Shown here: positions 8,567 to 17,140 of the stretch, piece after piece
Position numbering within the stretch: position 1 is the first letter of the stretch
Layout of the letters: each line of letters opens with the position of its first letter
From: a virus
Strand: one strand, 5' to 3'
Virus record (IMG/VR): IMGVR_UViG_3300044712_001618
Location: 1 to 30,863 of that record
DNA: 30,863 nucleotides
Made by a program: the position numbers and the translations under genes
The notes under the pieces: generated by a model
Database searches by the model: none
The model's input: only the letters and a program-made list of their open reading frames with translations
What the model was told of the DNA's origin: nothing

Positions 8567-9121
8567 ATGCCTATCGGAAGACTCTTTGACCTAGGACAAA
8601 TAGGAAATACTCAATGGGATGACCTAAGCGTATCCGCAGCGCTTGTGAAGCAAGGCGCCAATACCAAGCCCGATTTTGACTATACAAATCTAGGACTTCT
8701 TTTTCCGCAGAATGACTCGGGAGAAAAGGCGCACCTCACGATTCAAATGCCACATCGAAAAAAGCTCGGGACGGCAGTATATCTTCATGTCCATTACATT
8801 CAGGCGGGAGCGGCAAAGCCTAATTTTCGCGCAGACTGTTGCTTCTACAATAATGGCGCGGCCGTTCCGTCATTCGCGGCAGCAATCAATACGGGGGACG
8901 CAGGCGGAAGCAAAGGCGTTTTTACCTATGCCTCTGGATCAATTCTACAGATAGCACAGTTCCCTCTCATAGCAGCTCCCGCGAACGAAGGTCTGAGCGC
9001 AAACCTTGACGTCATTCTCTACCGAACGGACAACGACGTCGCGGGCGACGTTCTGGTGAAATATATCGATATCCACTACGAAATCGATTCATACGGAAGC
9101 CGAGAGGAGTACGTAAAATAA
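8567..9121 (+). CDS. Conserved-looking beta-sandwich structural protein
   Basis: 184 residues, unknown function. The body is predicted beta-rich, with AHLTIQMPHRKKLGTAVYLHVHYIQAG in the middle and VLVKYIDIHYEIDSYGSREEYVK at the end. The TAVYLHVHY and IDIHYEIDSYGSREE pattern resembles phage structural proteins of unknown function that I recall near head genes, but this cannot be confirmed here. The gene is clearly AT-richer than its neighbours and uses codons such as ATA, GGA and AAA more often, suggesting recent acquisition as a module. Its stop overlaps the next ATG (TAATG). It may be a virion surface protein. Confidence 0.6.
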   Translation: MPIGRLFDLGQIGNTQWDDLSVSAALVKQGANTKPDFDYTNLGLLFPQNDSGEKAHLTIQMPHRKKLGTAVYLHVHYIQAGAAKPNFRADCCFYNNGAAVPSFAAAINTGDAGGSKGVFTYASGSILQIAQFPLIAAPANEGLSANLDVILYRTDNDVAGDVLVKYIDIHYEIDSYGSREEYVK

Positions 9122-9612
9122 TGGCAGTTTTCGCTGACACGGTAGAGCTCAGGCTTCGCATCAAAGACCCTCTCGGCGCCATCGCCATCCTTTCCGTGGC
9201 CACTGAGGCCGCGCGCCTCGCCATCACCACGCCCGCCCGGCAGACCGCATACTGCCAAGCCGACACGGGCGTCTACTACGTCTACGACGTCGACCTCGCG
9301 GCCTGGGTAGCGAAGGACGTCCTCATCTCCGACGCCAGGATTAACATCAAGATCGACCTTTATGGCGTCGCTGGTGCGGCTCCGCGAATCGTGAACGACA
9401 TCAAGGCCGAGCTCGGGCAGCGCATAGCGATCGCGCGGACCTCGGACGGCGCGGGCGCAACGGACTATACGAGCCTCAAGGACATGTACCAGTTCTACAA
9501 GGACCTCGCGGAGTCCATGGTCGAAGAGGCCAAGGTCGAAGCCGGAACATCGACCGGGCGCTACCTGCGCATACGGACGCATCCGCATATTGGCGGAGGG
9601 ATGCACGGATGA
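9121..9612 (+). CDS. Putative head-tail adaptor protein
   Basis: 163 residues, GC-rich again. The N-terminal half contains ATEAARLAITTPARQTAYCQADTG and a YYVYDVD strand. The C-terminal half is helical (TDYTSLKDMYQFYKDLAESM) and ends in a Gly/His-rich tail. First-connector proteins below the portal are helical and of this size, and the gene lies just before a probable head-closure protein. The assignment is by order and general features rather than by a decisive motif. Its stop overlaps the next start by four bases. Confidence 0.5.
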   Translation: MAVFADTVELRLRIKDPLGAIAILSVATEAARLAITTPARQTAYCQADTGVYYVYDVDLAAWVAKDVLISDARINIKIDLYGVAGAAPRIVNDIKAELGQRIAIARTSDGAGATDYTSLKDMYQFYKDLAESMVEEAKVEAGTSTGRYLRIRTHPHIGGGMHG

Positions 9613-10262
9613 ATCCCGTTCTGCGCCAGCTTCGCGATGGCGTCACCGCCCACATCGCCGAGGATCCGACCGTCATCACCCCCTACCGCTGCGCCCTCAT
9701 TGACGATGGGTTCGGGGGATTCGTCCGGAGCGGAAACGCGGCGGCCCAGGCGAAGGCCAGGGTCAGGATCCAGCACGAAAGCGGCGGCGTCCAAGCCAAC
9801 GGCGCCAAGCCGGCCGGCCTCGATACCAATCTCTCGCTCTACATCCTCACCGACTACCACCTTCCGCTTCTCGAGGGAGATACCTTTTCCAATCTCGGGT
9901 TCACCTGGACTGTCGGCCCCGTGAATTCCTTCTCTCGCCACGGAGGAATCTACAAATCAGAGGCGCCTCTCGTGAAGGGATTGGCCGTTCCCGTATCGAT
10001 TCCCATAGCGTTCATCGCGACGGCCATTAGCGACACCGCCATCGACCTTACCTGGTCCGATACGGGGGCGGTCGACATGTACGCCGTTGAGCGAAGGGTA
10101 GGGGCGGGCACTTTCTCCATTATCGGGACGGTGGCCGCGACCGCCTTGGTTTACCACGACACCGGACTTACCCCCGAGACCGCATATACCTACCGGCTCA
10201 GCACCATCCCGTCGAACTATCTCGCGGAAGACGACGCAACCACCGAGGAGACCCCGTCATGA
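9609..10262 (+). CDS. Head-closure protein fused to a fibronectin type III domain
   Basis: 217 residues in two parts. Residues 1 to about 115 have the size and beta-barrel pattern of head-closure (stopper) proteins of the SPP1 gp16/lambda FII type, including LYILTDYHLPLLEGDTF and FTWTVGPVNSFSRHGGIYK. Residues about 128-205 look like an FN3 domain: AISDTAIDLTWSDTG, YAVERRVGAGTFSIIG and TGLTPETAYTYRLSTI are the strand-turn signatures. FN3 domains are common on phage virion surfaces, where they may help adhere to cells or carbohydrates. On a neck protein the domain would protrude at the collar. The FN3 call is firmer than the closure call. Confidence 0.65.
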   Translation: MNPVLRQLRDGVTAHIAEDPTVITPYRCALIDDGFGGFVRSGNAAAQAKARVRIQHESGGVQANGAKPAGLDTNLSLYILTDYHLPLLEGDTFSNLGFTWTVGPVNSFSRHGGIYKSEAPLVKGLAVPVSIPIAFIATAISDTAIDLTWSDTGAVDMYAVERRVGAGTFSIIGTVAATALVYHDTGLTPETAYTYRLSTIPSNYLAEDDATTEETPS

Positions 10263-10732
10263 TCAAGATCGACTCCCCGCTTGAAATCGGGATCGCCGGA
10301 ACCATCCTCCTGGCCGCCCTATGTCTTCTTCTCCTCTTCCTCCGCTGGTTCCTCGGCCGCGGCGGCCGCCTGAAGGGCAAGGACGGCGAGATCGGAATGG
10401 GCGCGGCGTCAGCTGAACCTGCGGCACCCGCGGCCGCGCCTGCCTGCGCGCCCTATGTTGCTGAACATACCGCCATCCTGACCAGGATCGAGAAGAAGCT
10501 CGAGGACATGGACGAGGCAAGGATGGCCGCGCGCCAGGGAGCAGCCGAGTCGAACAAGGCCATGCTCAAGATGGTGAAACAGCTCGCCTATTCCCAGGAC
10601 GCGGTGATCGACGCCATGCAGGACGCTAACTTTGGGAACGGGAATCTGAAGAAAGCCCGGGAGGCCCTGGCCGAATGCGGCGACGTTAGGGATGGATTCC
10701 TCATCGACCAGCTCATGGTGGCGGGAGGCTGA
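10259..10732 (+). CDS. Membrane-anchored coiled-coil protein, unknown
   Basis: 157 residues, starting at an ATGA overlap. Residues about 8-33 are a strong TM segment (GIAGTILLAALCLLLLFLRWFL), followed by a basic stretch and an Ala/Pro-rich linker (about 50-65). A long helix with heptad-like pattern follows (EHTAILTRIEKKLEDMDEARM and on to about 140). A membrane protein among neck genes is unusual. It could be a misplaced lysis component, a membrane-acting ejection helper or a superinfection-exclusion factor. The sequence does not choose between these. Confidence 0.55.
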   Translation: MIKIDSPLEIGIAGTILLAALCLLLLFLRWFLGRGGRLKGKDGEIGMGAASAEPAAPAAAPACAPYVAEHTAILTRIEKKLEDMDEARMAARQGAAESNKAMLKMVKQLAYSQDAVIDAMQDANFGNGNLKKAREALAECGDVRDGFLIDQLMVAGG

Positions 10733-10734
10733 CC

Positions 10735-10968
10735 ATGGACTTACCATCCGGAGGCGCTGTGCTTCCTGGGTCCGCTTCCGATCTCTCCGGGAATGGCATA
10801 GGCGGTACAGCCGAGGGCCAAGGCGCGTACATCCGCAACCCGGTCGCGGATCGGCCCATGCTGACGCCTTTCGAGGCCCTGGACGCGATTTCGCGCCTTT
10901 CGTCCGTTCTCGTCGTCGACCTCAAGTACCGGGAAACGGTGGACAACCCGAGGGTCTTCAATGGCTGA
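10735..10968 (+). CDS. Small hypothetical protein in the connector cluster
   Basis: 77 residues, starting three bases after the preceding stop, with GGAGG before the ATG and an eight-base overlap with the next gene. The N-terminal third is Gly/Ser-rich and flexible; the C-terminal part (FEALDAISRLSSVLVVDLKY) could form one helix and one strand. No TM, Cys pairs or known motif. Tight coupling to its neighbours and GC-rich codon use support it being real. No function can be assigned. Confidence 0.55.
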   Translation: MDLPSGGAVLPGSASDLSGNGIGGTAEGQGAYIRNPVADRPMLTPFEALDAISRLSSVLVVDLKYRETVDNPRVFNG

Positions 10969-11320
10969 AACCGTGGGCCAGAACATCGAAGCCATCTTCG
11001 CGCGTAAGCGGGCGGCCGTGAACATGCTCTGCCTCAATTACGCCGGGCTCATTCTCGCGGAATTCCGGCAGCGCCAGGGCAACGGACAAGGGCCTGGAGA
11101 ATTTTGGGATAACCAGACGACGACGGCCGCGCGGACTGTTTTCTCGGACGCCTTCGATGAGGACGACGAGCTCGGGTTCTTCATCTCCCACATGATCGAA
11201 TACGGGGTCTATCTCGAACTCGCGAACGACCGGCAGAACGAGGCGCTCCGCCCACTCATCGAGGAATTCTATCCTCTGTTCCGCAAGGACCTCGAGGAAA
11301 TCTACGGGGCAGCCGCATGA
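10961..11320 (+). CDS. HK97 gp10-like tail completion / neck protein
   Basis: 119 residues. The pattern FWDNQTTTAARTVFSDAF, then FFISHMIEYGVYLELAND, then LRPLIEEFYPLFRKDLEEIYG matches the general layout of gp10-like proteins: W-x-N-x-T near the middle, YG-x-YLE, then a C-terminal helix with a conserved Pro. These proteins act at the head-tail joint during tail completion. Order (closure, gp10-like, terminator, tail tube) is as in HK97 and lambda relatives. ATG start follows a GAGGG SD and overlaps the preceding gene. Confidence 0.75.
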   Translation: MAETVGQNIEAIFARKRAAVNMLCLNYAGLILAEFRQRQGNGQGPGEFWDNQTTTAARTVFSDAFDEDDELGFFISHMIEYGVYLELANDRQNEALRPLIEEFYPLFRKDLEEIYGAAA

Positions 11321-11673
11321 TCACGAAAATCGTGGCCAAGCTGAAGACGGGAAGCATAAAGAACGTCGTGCCCTTCGGGACGAAGCCGGCCGCCATCCCC
11401 TACGTCGTCGTGAAGCAGGAGCCGGCGCGGGGGAACGAGACGCGGTTCCGGATCATTGCGCACATGGTACAAGGCGCCCAGGTCGCGCTTAACGACTACA
11501 TCTTCCACGAGCTATCGCATCTCTTGACCGGATACGAAGCGGATGATTCGAACACGAACCATTTCAAAATCGAGGAACCGAACGAGAAAGAATGGTCGGG
11601 TGTTGCCGCCGTATCGGACGACAACACGATATCGATGGAGCGGAGTTTTTATGCGCCGCTATTGCTGTTCTAG
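11317..11673 (+). CDS. Tail terminator / tail completion protein
   Basis: 118 residues, ATGA-coupled to the gp10-like gene and directly before the tail tube gene, the usual place of the lambda gpU/SPP1 gp17-type terminator that caps the tail. Features agree: an N-terminal helix, AIPYVVVKQEP strand, RFRIIAHMVQGAQVALNDYIFHE pairing a strand and a helix, and a C-terminal strand ending in ERSFYAPLLLF. No catalytic motif is expected. Identification is mainly from order, size and the alternating pattern. Confidence 0.65.
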   Translation: MITKIVAKLKTGSIKNVVPFGTKPAAIPYVVVKQEPARGNETRFRIIAHMVQGAQVALNDYIFHELSHLLTGYEADDSNTNHFKIEEPNEKEWSGVAAVSDDNTISMERSFYAPLLLF

Positions 11674-11682
11674 GAGGACATT

Positions 11683-12606
11683 ATGGCTCTGAAAGCATCA
11701 GCCAAGTATGTGCGGGGCATCTCTCGCGTCCGCTTCATACCTCACAACGGAAACGGGACGTTCCCGGGAGCCACCTCGGCTCTGGGAGGCGTCTGGGGTG
11801 GCGCCGGTCCCTTCGACTTCACGGCAGCCCACGCGGTCATCTCGGCGGTACCGATCAAGCTGAAGCTCGACAACGGCACAGAGATCTCCGACACGATGGA
11901 TCTGTCGGGAGCTGACGAAGACGCGGTCACCGCTGCCGATTGGGTCGCCGCCTTTACCGCGGCCACGGTCGGCGGAGGCTGGACGAACTCGGTCGACGGA
12001 ACTACGGGCCGGATCAAGGTCGTAAACTCCTCCGGCGTTTACGCCCAGGTCTACGGCTTGGCCGCTGAACTCGCGGGATTCGGGCGCGGTATCGGCGCTT
12101 CGTTCCTCAAGTCCGACACCCTCGAGTCCATCACCGTCGTCCCGAACAAGAAGGCGGACGAGACCGACACGGTCACGGATGCCAACGGGAACGACACCGA
12201 CTGCATCATTGAGGGGTACTTCAAGGGCGCGACCGGCGCGCTCTCCGACACCGTCGAGGACTTCTACCTCATGCGCCTGTTCTCGGGCGGCGCCATCGAT
12301 ACCAACGGGGCATTCTCCTTCCCGAACTCCAATTCGGTCAAGCCGTATTTCGGGATTGAGATCTTCAATCCCTACTACGGCGAGGGCGAAAACAAGTCCG
12401 GCGAGATGCTCGGGTACGTGAAGACGACCGTCTACAACTGCGTCGGCGACATGGGCGACGACAGCCTGGGCAAGAGCTGGAAGAAGAAGTCCTACTCCTA
12501 CACCGCAACCACCTACAAGAACGCGGCGGGAGTCGAGCAGACGGCCGTCAAGTACGAGTACCTCACGCTCGCGCAGTACGCCGCCCTCGCGATCGATACG
12601 GTGTAG
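11683..12606 (+). CDS. Major tail (tube) protein
   Basis: 307 residues with a strong SD (AGGAGG). Predicted to polymerise into the tail tube. It follows the terminator gene and precedes the chaperone-type gene and the tape measure. The sequence is beta-rich, Gly/Thr/Asp-rich and ends in an aromatic strand region (SYSYTATTYKNAAGVEQ). Long extended segments such as AVPIKLKLDNGTEISDTMDLSG fit tail-tube folds. At 307 residues it is on the long side for siphophage tube proteins, so an extra domain (perhaps residues 60-150) may be present. Confidence 0.75.
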   Translation: MALKASAKYVRGISRVRFIPHNGNGTFPGATSALGGVWGGAGPFDFTAAHAVISAVPIKLKLDNGTEISDTMDLSGADEDAVTAADWVAAFTAATVGGGWTNSVDGTTGRIKVVNSSGVYAQVYGLAAELAGFGRGIGASFLKSDTLESITVVPNKKADETDTVTDANGNDTDCIIEGYFKGATGALSDTVEDFYLMRLFSGGAIDTNGAFSFPNSNSVKPYFGIEIFNPYYGEGENKSGEMLGYVKTTVYNCVGDMGDDSLGKSWKKKSYSYTATTYKNAAGVEQTAVKYEYLTLAQYAALAIDTV

Positions 12607-12613
12607 GCCTCAC

Positions 12614-13330
12614 ATGATCTTCGCACGGTGGGCCCGGAAGGGGCGGAAAGAGAAGACCGCGATCGAACAGATCGAGACCGCGGAGAACCATCTCCTCTCT
12701 GTGCCCTGGAAGGGCTCACCGTGCATGGTCATGGTCCGTGAATTGAGCGATATCCAGATCCAGACCATCGGCAGTCTCTCGCTCATCGAGACCGACGAGT
12801 ACAAGTGGAGCAAGGCCCAGGTGAAGACAACCTGGGCCGAGCGCCTTTCCTATGCAGACAAGATGGTCGCCATCTGCAAGGCAGCCCTTGTCTCCCCGTC
12901 CTACGATGAGATCTTCGCCACCATCGGGAAGAACGCTTTCAACGCCGAGGTCAAGGCTCAGATCGAGCACGCCAACAAGCTTCTGAATACGATGGTGCCC
13001 GGCCCGGCCCGCCAGGAGTTGGAGAATATTCGCGATTCTCTGCGGTGCGCATGGGATTTCATCCTCCCCGATGATTTTATGGCCGGGATCGTCGAATACT
13101 CCCTCGGAATCAGGAAGTCCGACATCAAGAAGGTGACCGAGGACATGCTCTACTCGGCCGCCGTCCTTGCCGACCGTGGGCACGGCGCGCCGCATGAGTA
13201 TATCCATGGCGTTTTCTCCGTGTTCAACGTCCGCGACATCGACGCCCAGGCCTGGATCATCTACGACAAGCGGCTAGAAGAAATGCGCGAGGAAGCCAAG
13301 GCACGGAGAGGTGGCGACGATGCCAGTTGA
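12614..13330 (+). CDS. Probable tail assembly chaperone
   Basis: 238 residues, between tail tube and tape measure, the position of lambda G/GT-type chaperones that coat the tape measure during tail assembly. It is mostly helical, with hydrophobic SDIQIQTIGSLSLIET early and a C-terminal charged helix (KRLEEMREEAKARRGG). I saw no slippery heptamer near the end, so if this is the chaperone it would be made as one product rather than by programmed frameshift. The SD is weak (AGGCC). The stop lies inside the start of the tape measure gene. Confidence 0.55.
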   Translation: MIFARWARKGRKEKTAIEQIETAENHLLSVPWKGSPCMVMVRELSDIQIQTIGSLSLIETDEYKWSKAQVKTTWAERLSYADKMVAICKAALVSPSYDEIFATIGKNAFNAEVKAQIEHANKLLNTMVPGPARQELENIRDSLRCAWDFILPDDFMAGIVEYSLGIRKSDIKKVTEDMLYSAAVLADRGHGAPHEYIHGVFSVFNVRDIDAQAWIIYDKRLEEMREEAKARRGGDDAS

Positions 13331-16300
13331 TGCCGGTTCAATCAGCTCCGAGGTCCGCATCAAGCTCTCTGCCCTAAGCTCGGACATCGCCGCATGCAGG
13401 ACTGCCTTCGATAATCTCGGGAAAGAGTTCTCGGACAAGGCGGACAAGTACTCGACCCTCGCGAATAAGTCCTACGTCAACGCATTGAAGGGCGTGGCAA
13501 AGGAGACGAAGAACGTCGAGGCTGCGACGAAAGCGGGGGCGCTTTCCGAGCGGGAGGGAATCCAGCGGCTGATTGATCTACGCCAGACAGAATTGGCTGT
13601 GCTCCAGAAACGCGCGATCGCCGAACAGGGTACAAATGCGGCGACCATCTCGGCCATCAATAAAACGAACTCCGCGATCACCGCGTTGAACGAACAGCAG
13701 CGGTTGCTTGGTACAACGTCTCTGTCCTCGGGCGAGAAGTTGAAAAATATGTTCGCCAGCATGCGCGACGTCATGCAGGGCCCGGTAGCCGCGTTTAGCA
13801 TGGTGAAGAATATTATCGCTGGAATAGCTCGCGACGTTGACGCCTATATCATGAAAGCGTCTGCGATGGAGAAGGCGCAGGCAATTTTAAAATCAACGCT
13901 TGCCGCAACCGGCGCCTCTGCTTGGACAAGCGCGGCCAAGTTGAATGAATACGCCGAAGCAATGGCGAAGGCCACTCTTTTCGAAGACGACCAAATAACC
14001 GACATGCAAAACGTCCTCCTCGGATTCAAAAACATCCAAGGTATCAATTTCACGAAGGCGAGCGATGAAATCCTGAACATGGCTACCGTCATGAAGATGG
14101 ATTTAGCCAGTGCCGCACAAGCCGTAGGGAAGGCGCTCGATGATCCAATAGAGGGAATTAATTCCCTAACTCGCCAGGGCTTTAGGTTCTCAGACGAACA
14201 GAAAAAAGTATTGAAGGTTATGGTTGAAACGGGCGATATTGCGAGCGCTCAGAATATAATCATCAAAGAACTCTCGACTACCTACGGCGGGGCGGCGGTT
14301 GCGGCTGCGAATAATGCGACCGGATCATACATAAATATGAAACAATCGCTTGCCGATCTTGGAGACCAGATTGGAGTATTGCTAGCTAATAGCGCGGACT
14401 GGAAAGGATTCGGGGAATTCGTCAATAAGATAGCTGATGGCGTTGATCGATTAAATAAAATAGGTGCCTCGAAAAACAAGCTCGCCGATCTTCAAGCCCT
14501 CATGTCTACGCGCGGGTTCAAGAATTTAAGCCTACGGCAGCAAAGCGAAGAAATATCAAACATTGGTCTTTCAATTGATGAAGCGGGATCGGCAATCGTT
14601 ATTCTTGATGACAGAATCAAGGAGTTAAAAAAATCTCAAAGCACACCATGGGGTTGGAACGTTCAGGGCCAGAAAGAAATAAAAGACCTCGAAGCTCAGA
14701 AAAAAGGCATCGAGGGAGTCATAGATGTGTTGAGAGTTGCCAATGATGTGAAGGCAGCAAGCACTTCGGCTTCACAAAAAGCCGCAGAAGCAGAAAAAAA
14801 ACGAATAGCAGATGAAGCACTTCGCATTGAGTTGTTAAAAAAATATAAAGACCTACAGAAAGAAAACGCAGACCAGGCCAAGTCTATCATCGATGGCCAG
14901 AAAAACGAATCAACAAAGCTCTATGAGCAATATGTAAAGCTCGCGGCGACTCCCGCCGCAAATGGAGAACTTGAGAAACAACGTCAGGAAGCGCTAAAGA
15001 TTCTATCTCGTCTCATGGAAGAAGCAGCCCTCAAGGAAATAGCGGACGCAAAAAAGGTCGCGGAAGAGAAAAATAAACTAGATCAAGCGACGTTCGATAA
15101 GGCGCTCAGCGATCAGGCGGATGCCGATATAAAAAGGCTCGCCATGGAAAGATCATATCTTACCGGACTAGAAGGCCTTGATACTGCCGCCTTAAAAGCA
15201 AGAGCAGCCGCAAGAAAAAAAGCCTTAGGATTAGAAGGTAATGACGATGAGGCGGCACTGAAAAAAAAGCTCGACTCATTAAAATCCTATTCCGATATGG
15301 CCTTGAATATCCTAAACGCCATCGCTGATCTGGTAATTGAGAACGATAAACGAGAACTCGATAGCCATATGGACGCTCTCGAAAAGCGCATAGAGGCCGA
15401 AGAAAATGCATACGACGAAATATATGAAAATCAAACCAAAGCGGCTGAGGATGCATACGACGCGCAGACTAAAGCGGCTGAGCGCGCTTATCAGATCCAG
15501 CGCGAAGCGGCTGAGGCAATGTACTCCGGCCAGATGGATGCGCTTGAAGAGTGGTATCAACTCAGCCAAGACCTTATTGAATATGATGGCCAGACGAAAA
15601 TGGAATCGCTCCAGGCTCAGCTCGATAAAGCGCTTGCCGATGGCGATACTCAGAAAGCCGCAGACCTACAAAAAGAAATCGATCAAATAAATCTCAAGGC
15701 TGAATACGACGCGAAGAGGAAACAGCTTGAAGATACACGGAGGGCCGAAGAGGCAGCGGCAGAGAAGCGATATAGCGAAGAAAAAGAAGCGCGCGACCGG
15801 GCAAACGATGAAGCGAAGGCTGCCCGCGAAAAGGCTAACGACGACGCGAAGGCGGCGCGCGAAAAGAAGAATCTCTACGACAAGGCGATGCTCGAATATA
15901 AATACGCGAAAACGAAGTGGGGCTGGGATCTTACTTCGGCGATCGCGAACGCGGCGCTTTCGACGCTCAACGGGTTTCTCACTCAGCCCTTTGTCCCGGC
16001 TGGTTTAATAGCTGGATCTTATGCCGCGGTAATTGGCGGCCTCCAGATCGCCTCTGTCGCAGGGGCGCAGCCTCAGCCCCCAGCCATGGCAACCGGTGGA
16101 CTCGTCCTACCTTCAGGTGGTGGATCCGGTACTCCTGTCATAGCCGGAGATCGCGGCGGCGGCGACATCATGTTCGGCACGAGCGCTATGGGCTCGCCGC
16201 TCATGGACGCCTTTGCAGACCTTGTTGCTTCGAAGGTCGCAAGCCAGACCGGACCTGGATTTATTACCGTGCAGTCAATACTCGACGGCAAGGTCGTCGC

Positions 16301-16352
16301 GCAGTCAACCGTCCGGTACATCAACAATGGCCAGGTGAGGATGAACGTATGA
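13320..16352 (+). CDS. Tape measure protein
   Basis: Longest protein in the window (1010 residues), which sets tail length and is probably ejected with the DNA. ATG at 13320 is chosen over GTG 13311, because GGAGAGG at 13305-13311 would overlap the GTG but sits eight bases from the ATG. Residues about 60-400 look like tape-measure family, for example DILNMATVMKMDLASAAQAVG-like segments and LTRQGFRFSDEQ. Residues about 480-870 are a Lys/Glu/Ala coiled coil with repeated KAAE(D/R)AY units. A hydrophobic stretch follows (LTSAIANAALSTLNGF). The middle is AT-richer than the flanking genes. Confidence 0.93.
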   Translation: MPVDAGSISSEVRIKLSALSSDIAACRTAFDNLGKEFSDKADKYSTLANKSYVNALKGVAKETKNVEAATKAGALSEREGIQRLIDLRQTELAVLQKRAIAEQGTNAATISAINKTNSAITALNEQQRLLGTTSLSSGEKLKNMFASMRDVMQGPVAAFSMVKNIIAGIARDVDAYIMKASAMEKAQAILKSTLAATGASAWTSAAKLNEYAEAMAKATLFEDDQITDMQNVLLGFKNIQGINFTKASDEILNMATVMKMDLASAAQAVGKALDDPIEGINSLTRQGFRFSDEQKKVLKVMVETGDIASAQNIIIKELSTTYGGAAVAAANNATGSYINMKQSLADLGDQIGVLLANSADWKGFGEFVNKIADGVDRLNKIGASKNKLADLQALMSTRGFKNLSLRQQSEEISNIGLSIDEAGSAIVILDDRIKELKKSQSTPWGWNVQGQKEIKDLEAQKKGIEGVIDVLRVANDVKAASTSASQKAAEAEKKRIADEALRIELLKKYKDLQKENADQAKSIIDGQKNESTKLYEQYVKLAATPAANGELEKQRQEALKILSRLMEEAALKEIADAKKVAEEKNKLDQATFDKALSDQADADIKRLAMERSYLTGLEGLDTAALKARAAARKKALGLEGNDDEAALKKKLDSLKSYSDMALNILNAIADLVIENDKRELDSHMDALEKRIEAEENAYDEIYENQTKAAEDAYDAQTKAAERAYQIQREAAEAMYSGQMDALEEWYQLSQDLIEYDGQTKMESLQAQLDKALADGDTQKAADLQKEIDQINLKAEYDAKRKQLEDTRRAEEAAAEKRYSEEKEARDRANDEAKAAREKANDDAKAAREKKNLYDKAMLEYKYAKTKWGWDLTSAIANAALSTLNGFLTQPFVPAGLIAGSYAAVIGGLQIASVAGAQPQPPAMATGGLVLPSGGGSGTPVIAGDRGGGDIMFGTSAMGSPLMDAFADLVASKVASQTGPGFITVQSILDGKVVAQSTVRYINNGQVRMNV

Positions 16353-17140
16353 AAATCCTTTTCGAGAACTACGCCCTTACATCCGTCATCACCAGCCTCT
16401 ACACCTCCGCGAACTATTCGCCGTACAACCTCGTCCATATTTTCTTGCGGAAGCGGTATCAGAATACGGCGGGCGTGGACACGCTGACCTTCATGATGCC
16501 GGCCGATAAATCGGTCAACTGTTTTTACTTCGGATACCACAACGCCCTCGAAGCGTATCGTCTTACAGAGGACGGCGAAGAGCGCGTCACCGAAGACGGG
16601 TATACGCGGTCGATCTCGTCGGCCGGAATGACGATCACGCTGAAAGATTATCTCGGCAATACGCTCTACACCGAGACCATGCTTTTGATTGAACAATTTT
16701 ATGCGCTCCACTTCGATACGGTTGAGGGTGTGCGGTCCATCGAAGTATCCATCGATTGGACCGGCGTGGGCGCGGGGTACCTGGGCGGCGTAGGGTTCGG
16801 GATGGACTACACGATGCCCGATCCAATTGCCAACTGGCAGGACGGCGCGCTCGATAATTCCATCGTCGGGGAAAGTCTGACGGGCCAGGTAACGCAGACC
16901 CGCATCGAACCGCTCATCGATCGGACCTTCAACTTCGCACATGTCACGCGTGAACAATACGCCGCGATCAAGGACTACATCAACGCAGTCGGGAACGGGC
17001 GGCCGTTCTGGATCGATTGTTTCGAGGGGGCCCAAGATCTCATGATCCCGATGTACGCGCGGATCATGGGCGGGATCCAGAGCCCCGCGCGCGAGGACAA
17101 AAAATATAGCTTTACGCTCAACTTCCGGGAGGCACGGTAA
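16349..17140 (+). CDS. Distal tail protein candidate (Dit-like)
   Basis: 263 residues, beginning at an ATGA overlap with the tape measure gene (a longer upstream extension in this frame is not supported because it lies inside the tape measure). It follows the tape measure as distal tail proteins do. The sequence is beta-rich with many aromatic strands (NCFYFGYHNALEAYRL, VGFGMDYTMPDP) and a C-terminal segment PIYARIMGG-like (MIPMYARIMGGIQSPARED, then YSFTLNFREAR). Its likely role is the ring joining tail tube to the hub. The call is by position and composition. Confidence 0.6.
   Translation: MKILFENYALTSVITSLYTSANYSPYNLVHIFLRKRYQNTAGVDTLTFMMPADKSVNCFYFGYHNALEAYRLTEDGEERVTEDGYTRSISSAGMTITLKDYLGNTLYTETMLLIEQFYALHFDTVEGVRSIEVSIDWTGVGAGYLGGVGFGMDYTMPDPIANWQDGALDNSIVGESLTGQVTQTRIEPLIDRTFNFAHVTREQYAAIKDYINAVGNGRPFWIDCFEGAQDLMIPMYARIMGGIQSPAREDKKYSFTLNFREAR

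Noticed and set aside
13261-13340. Programmed frameshift for a tail chaperone extension
   Set aside because: I found no X-XXY-YYZ slippery heptamer near the end of the gene, and the tape measure begins directly over the stop.
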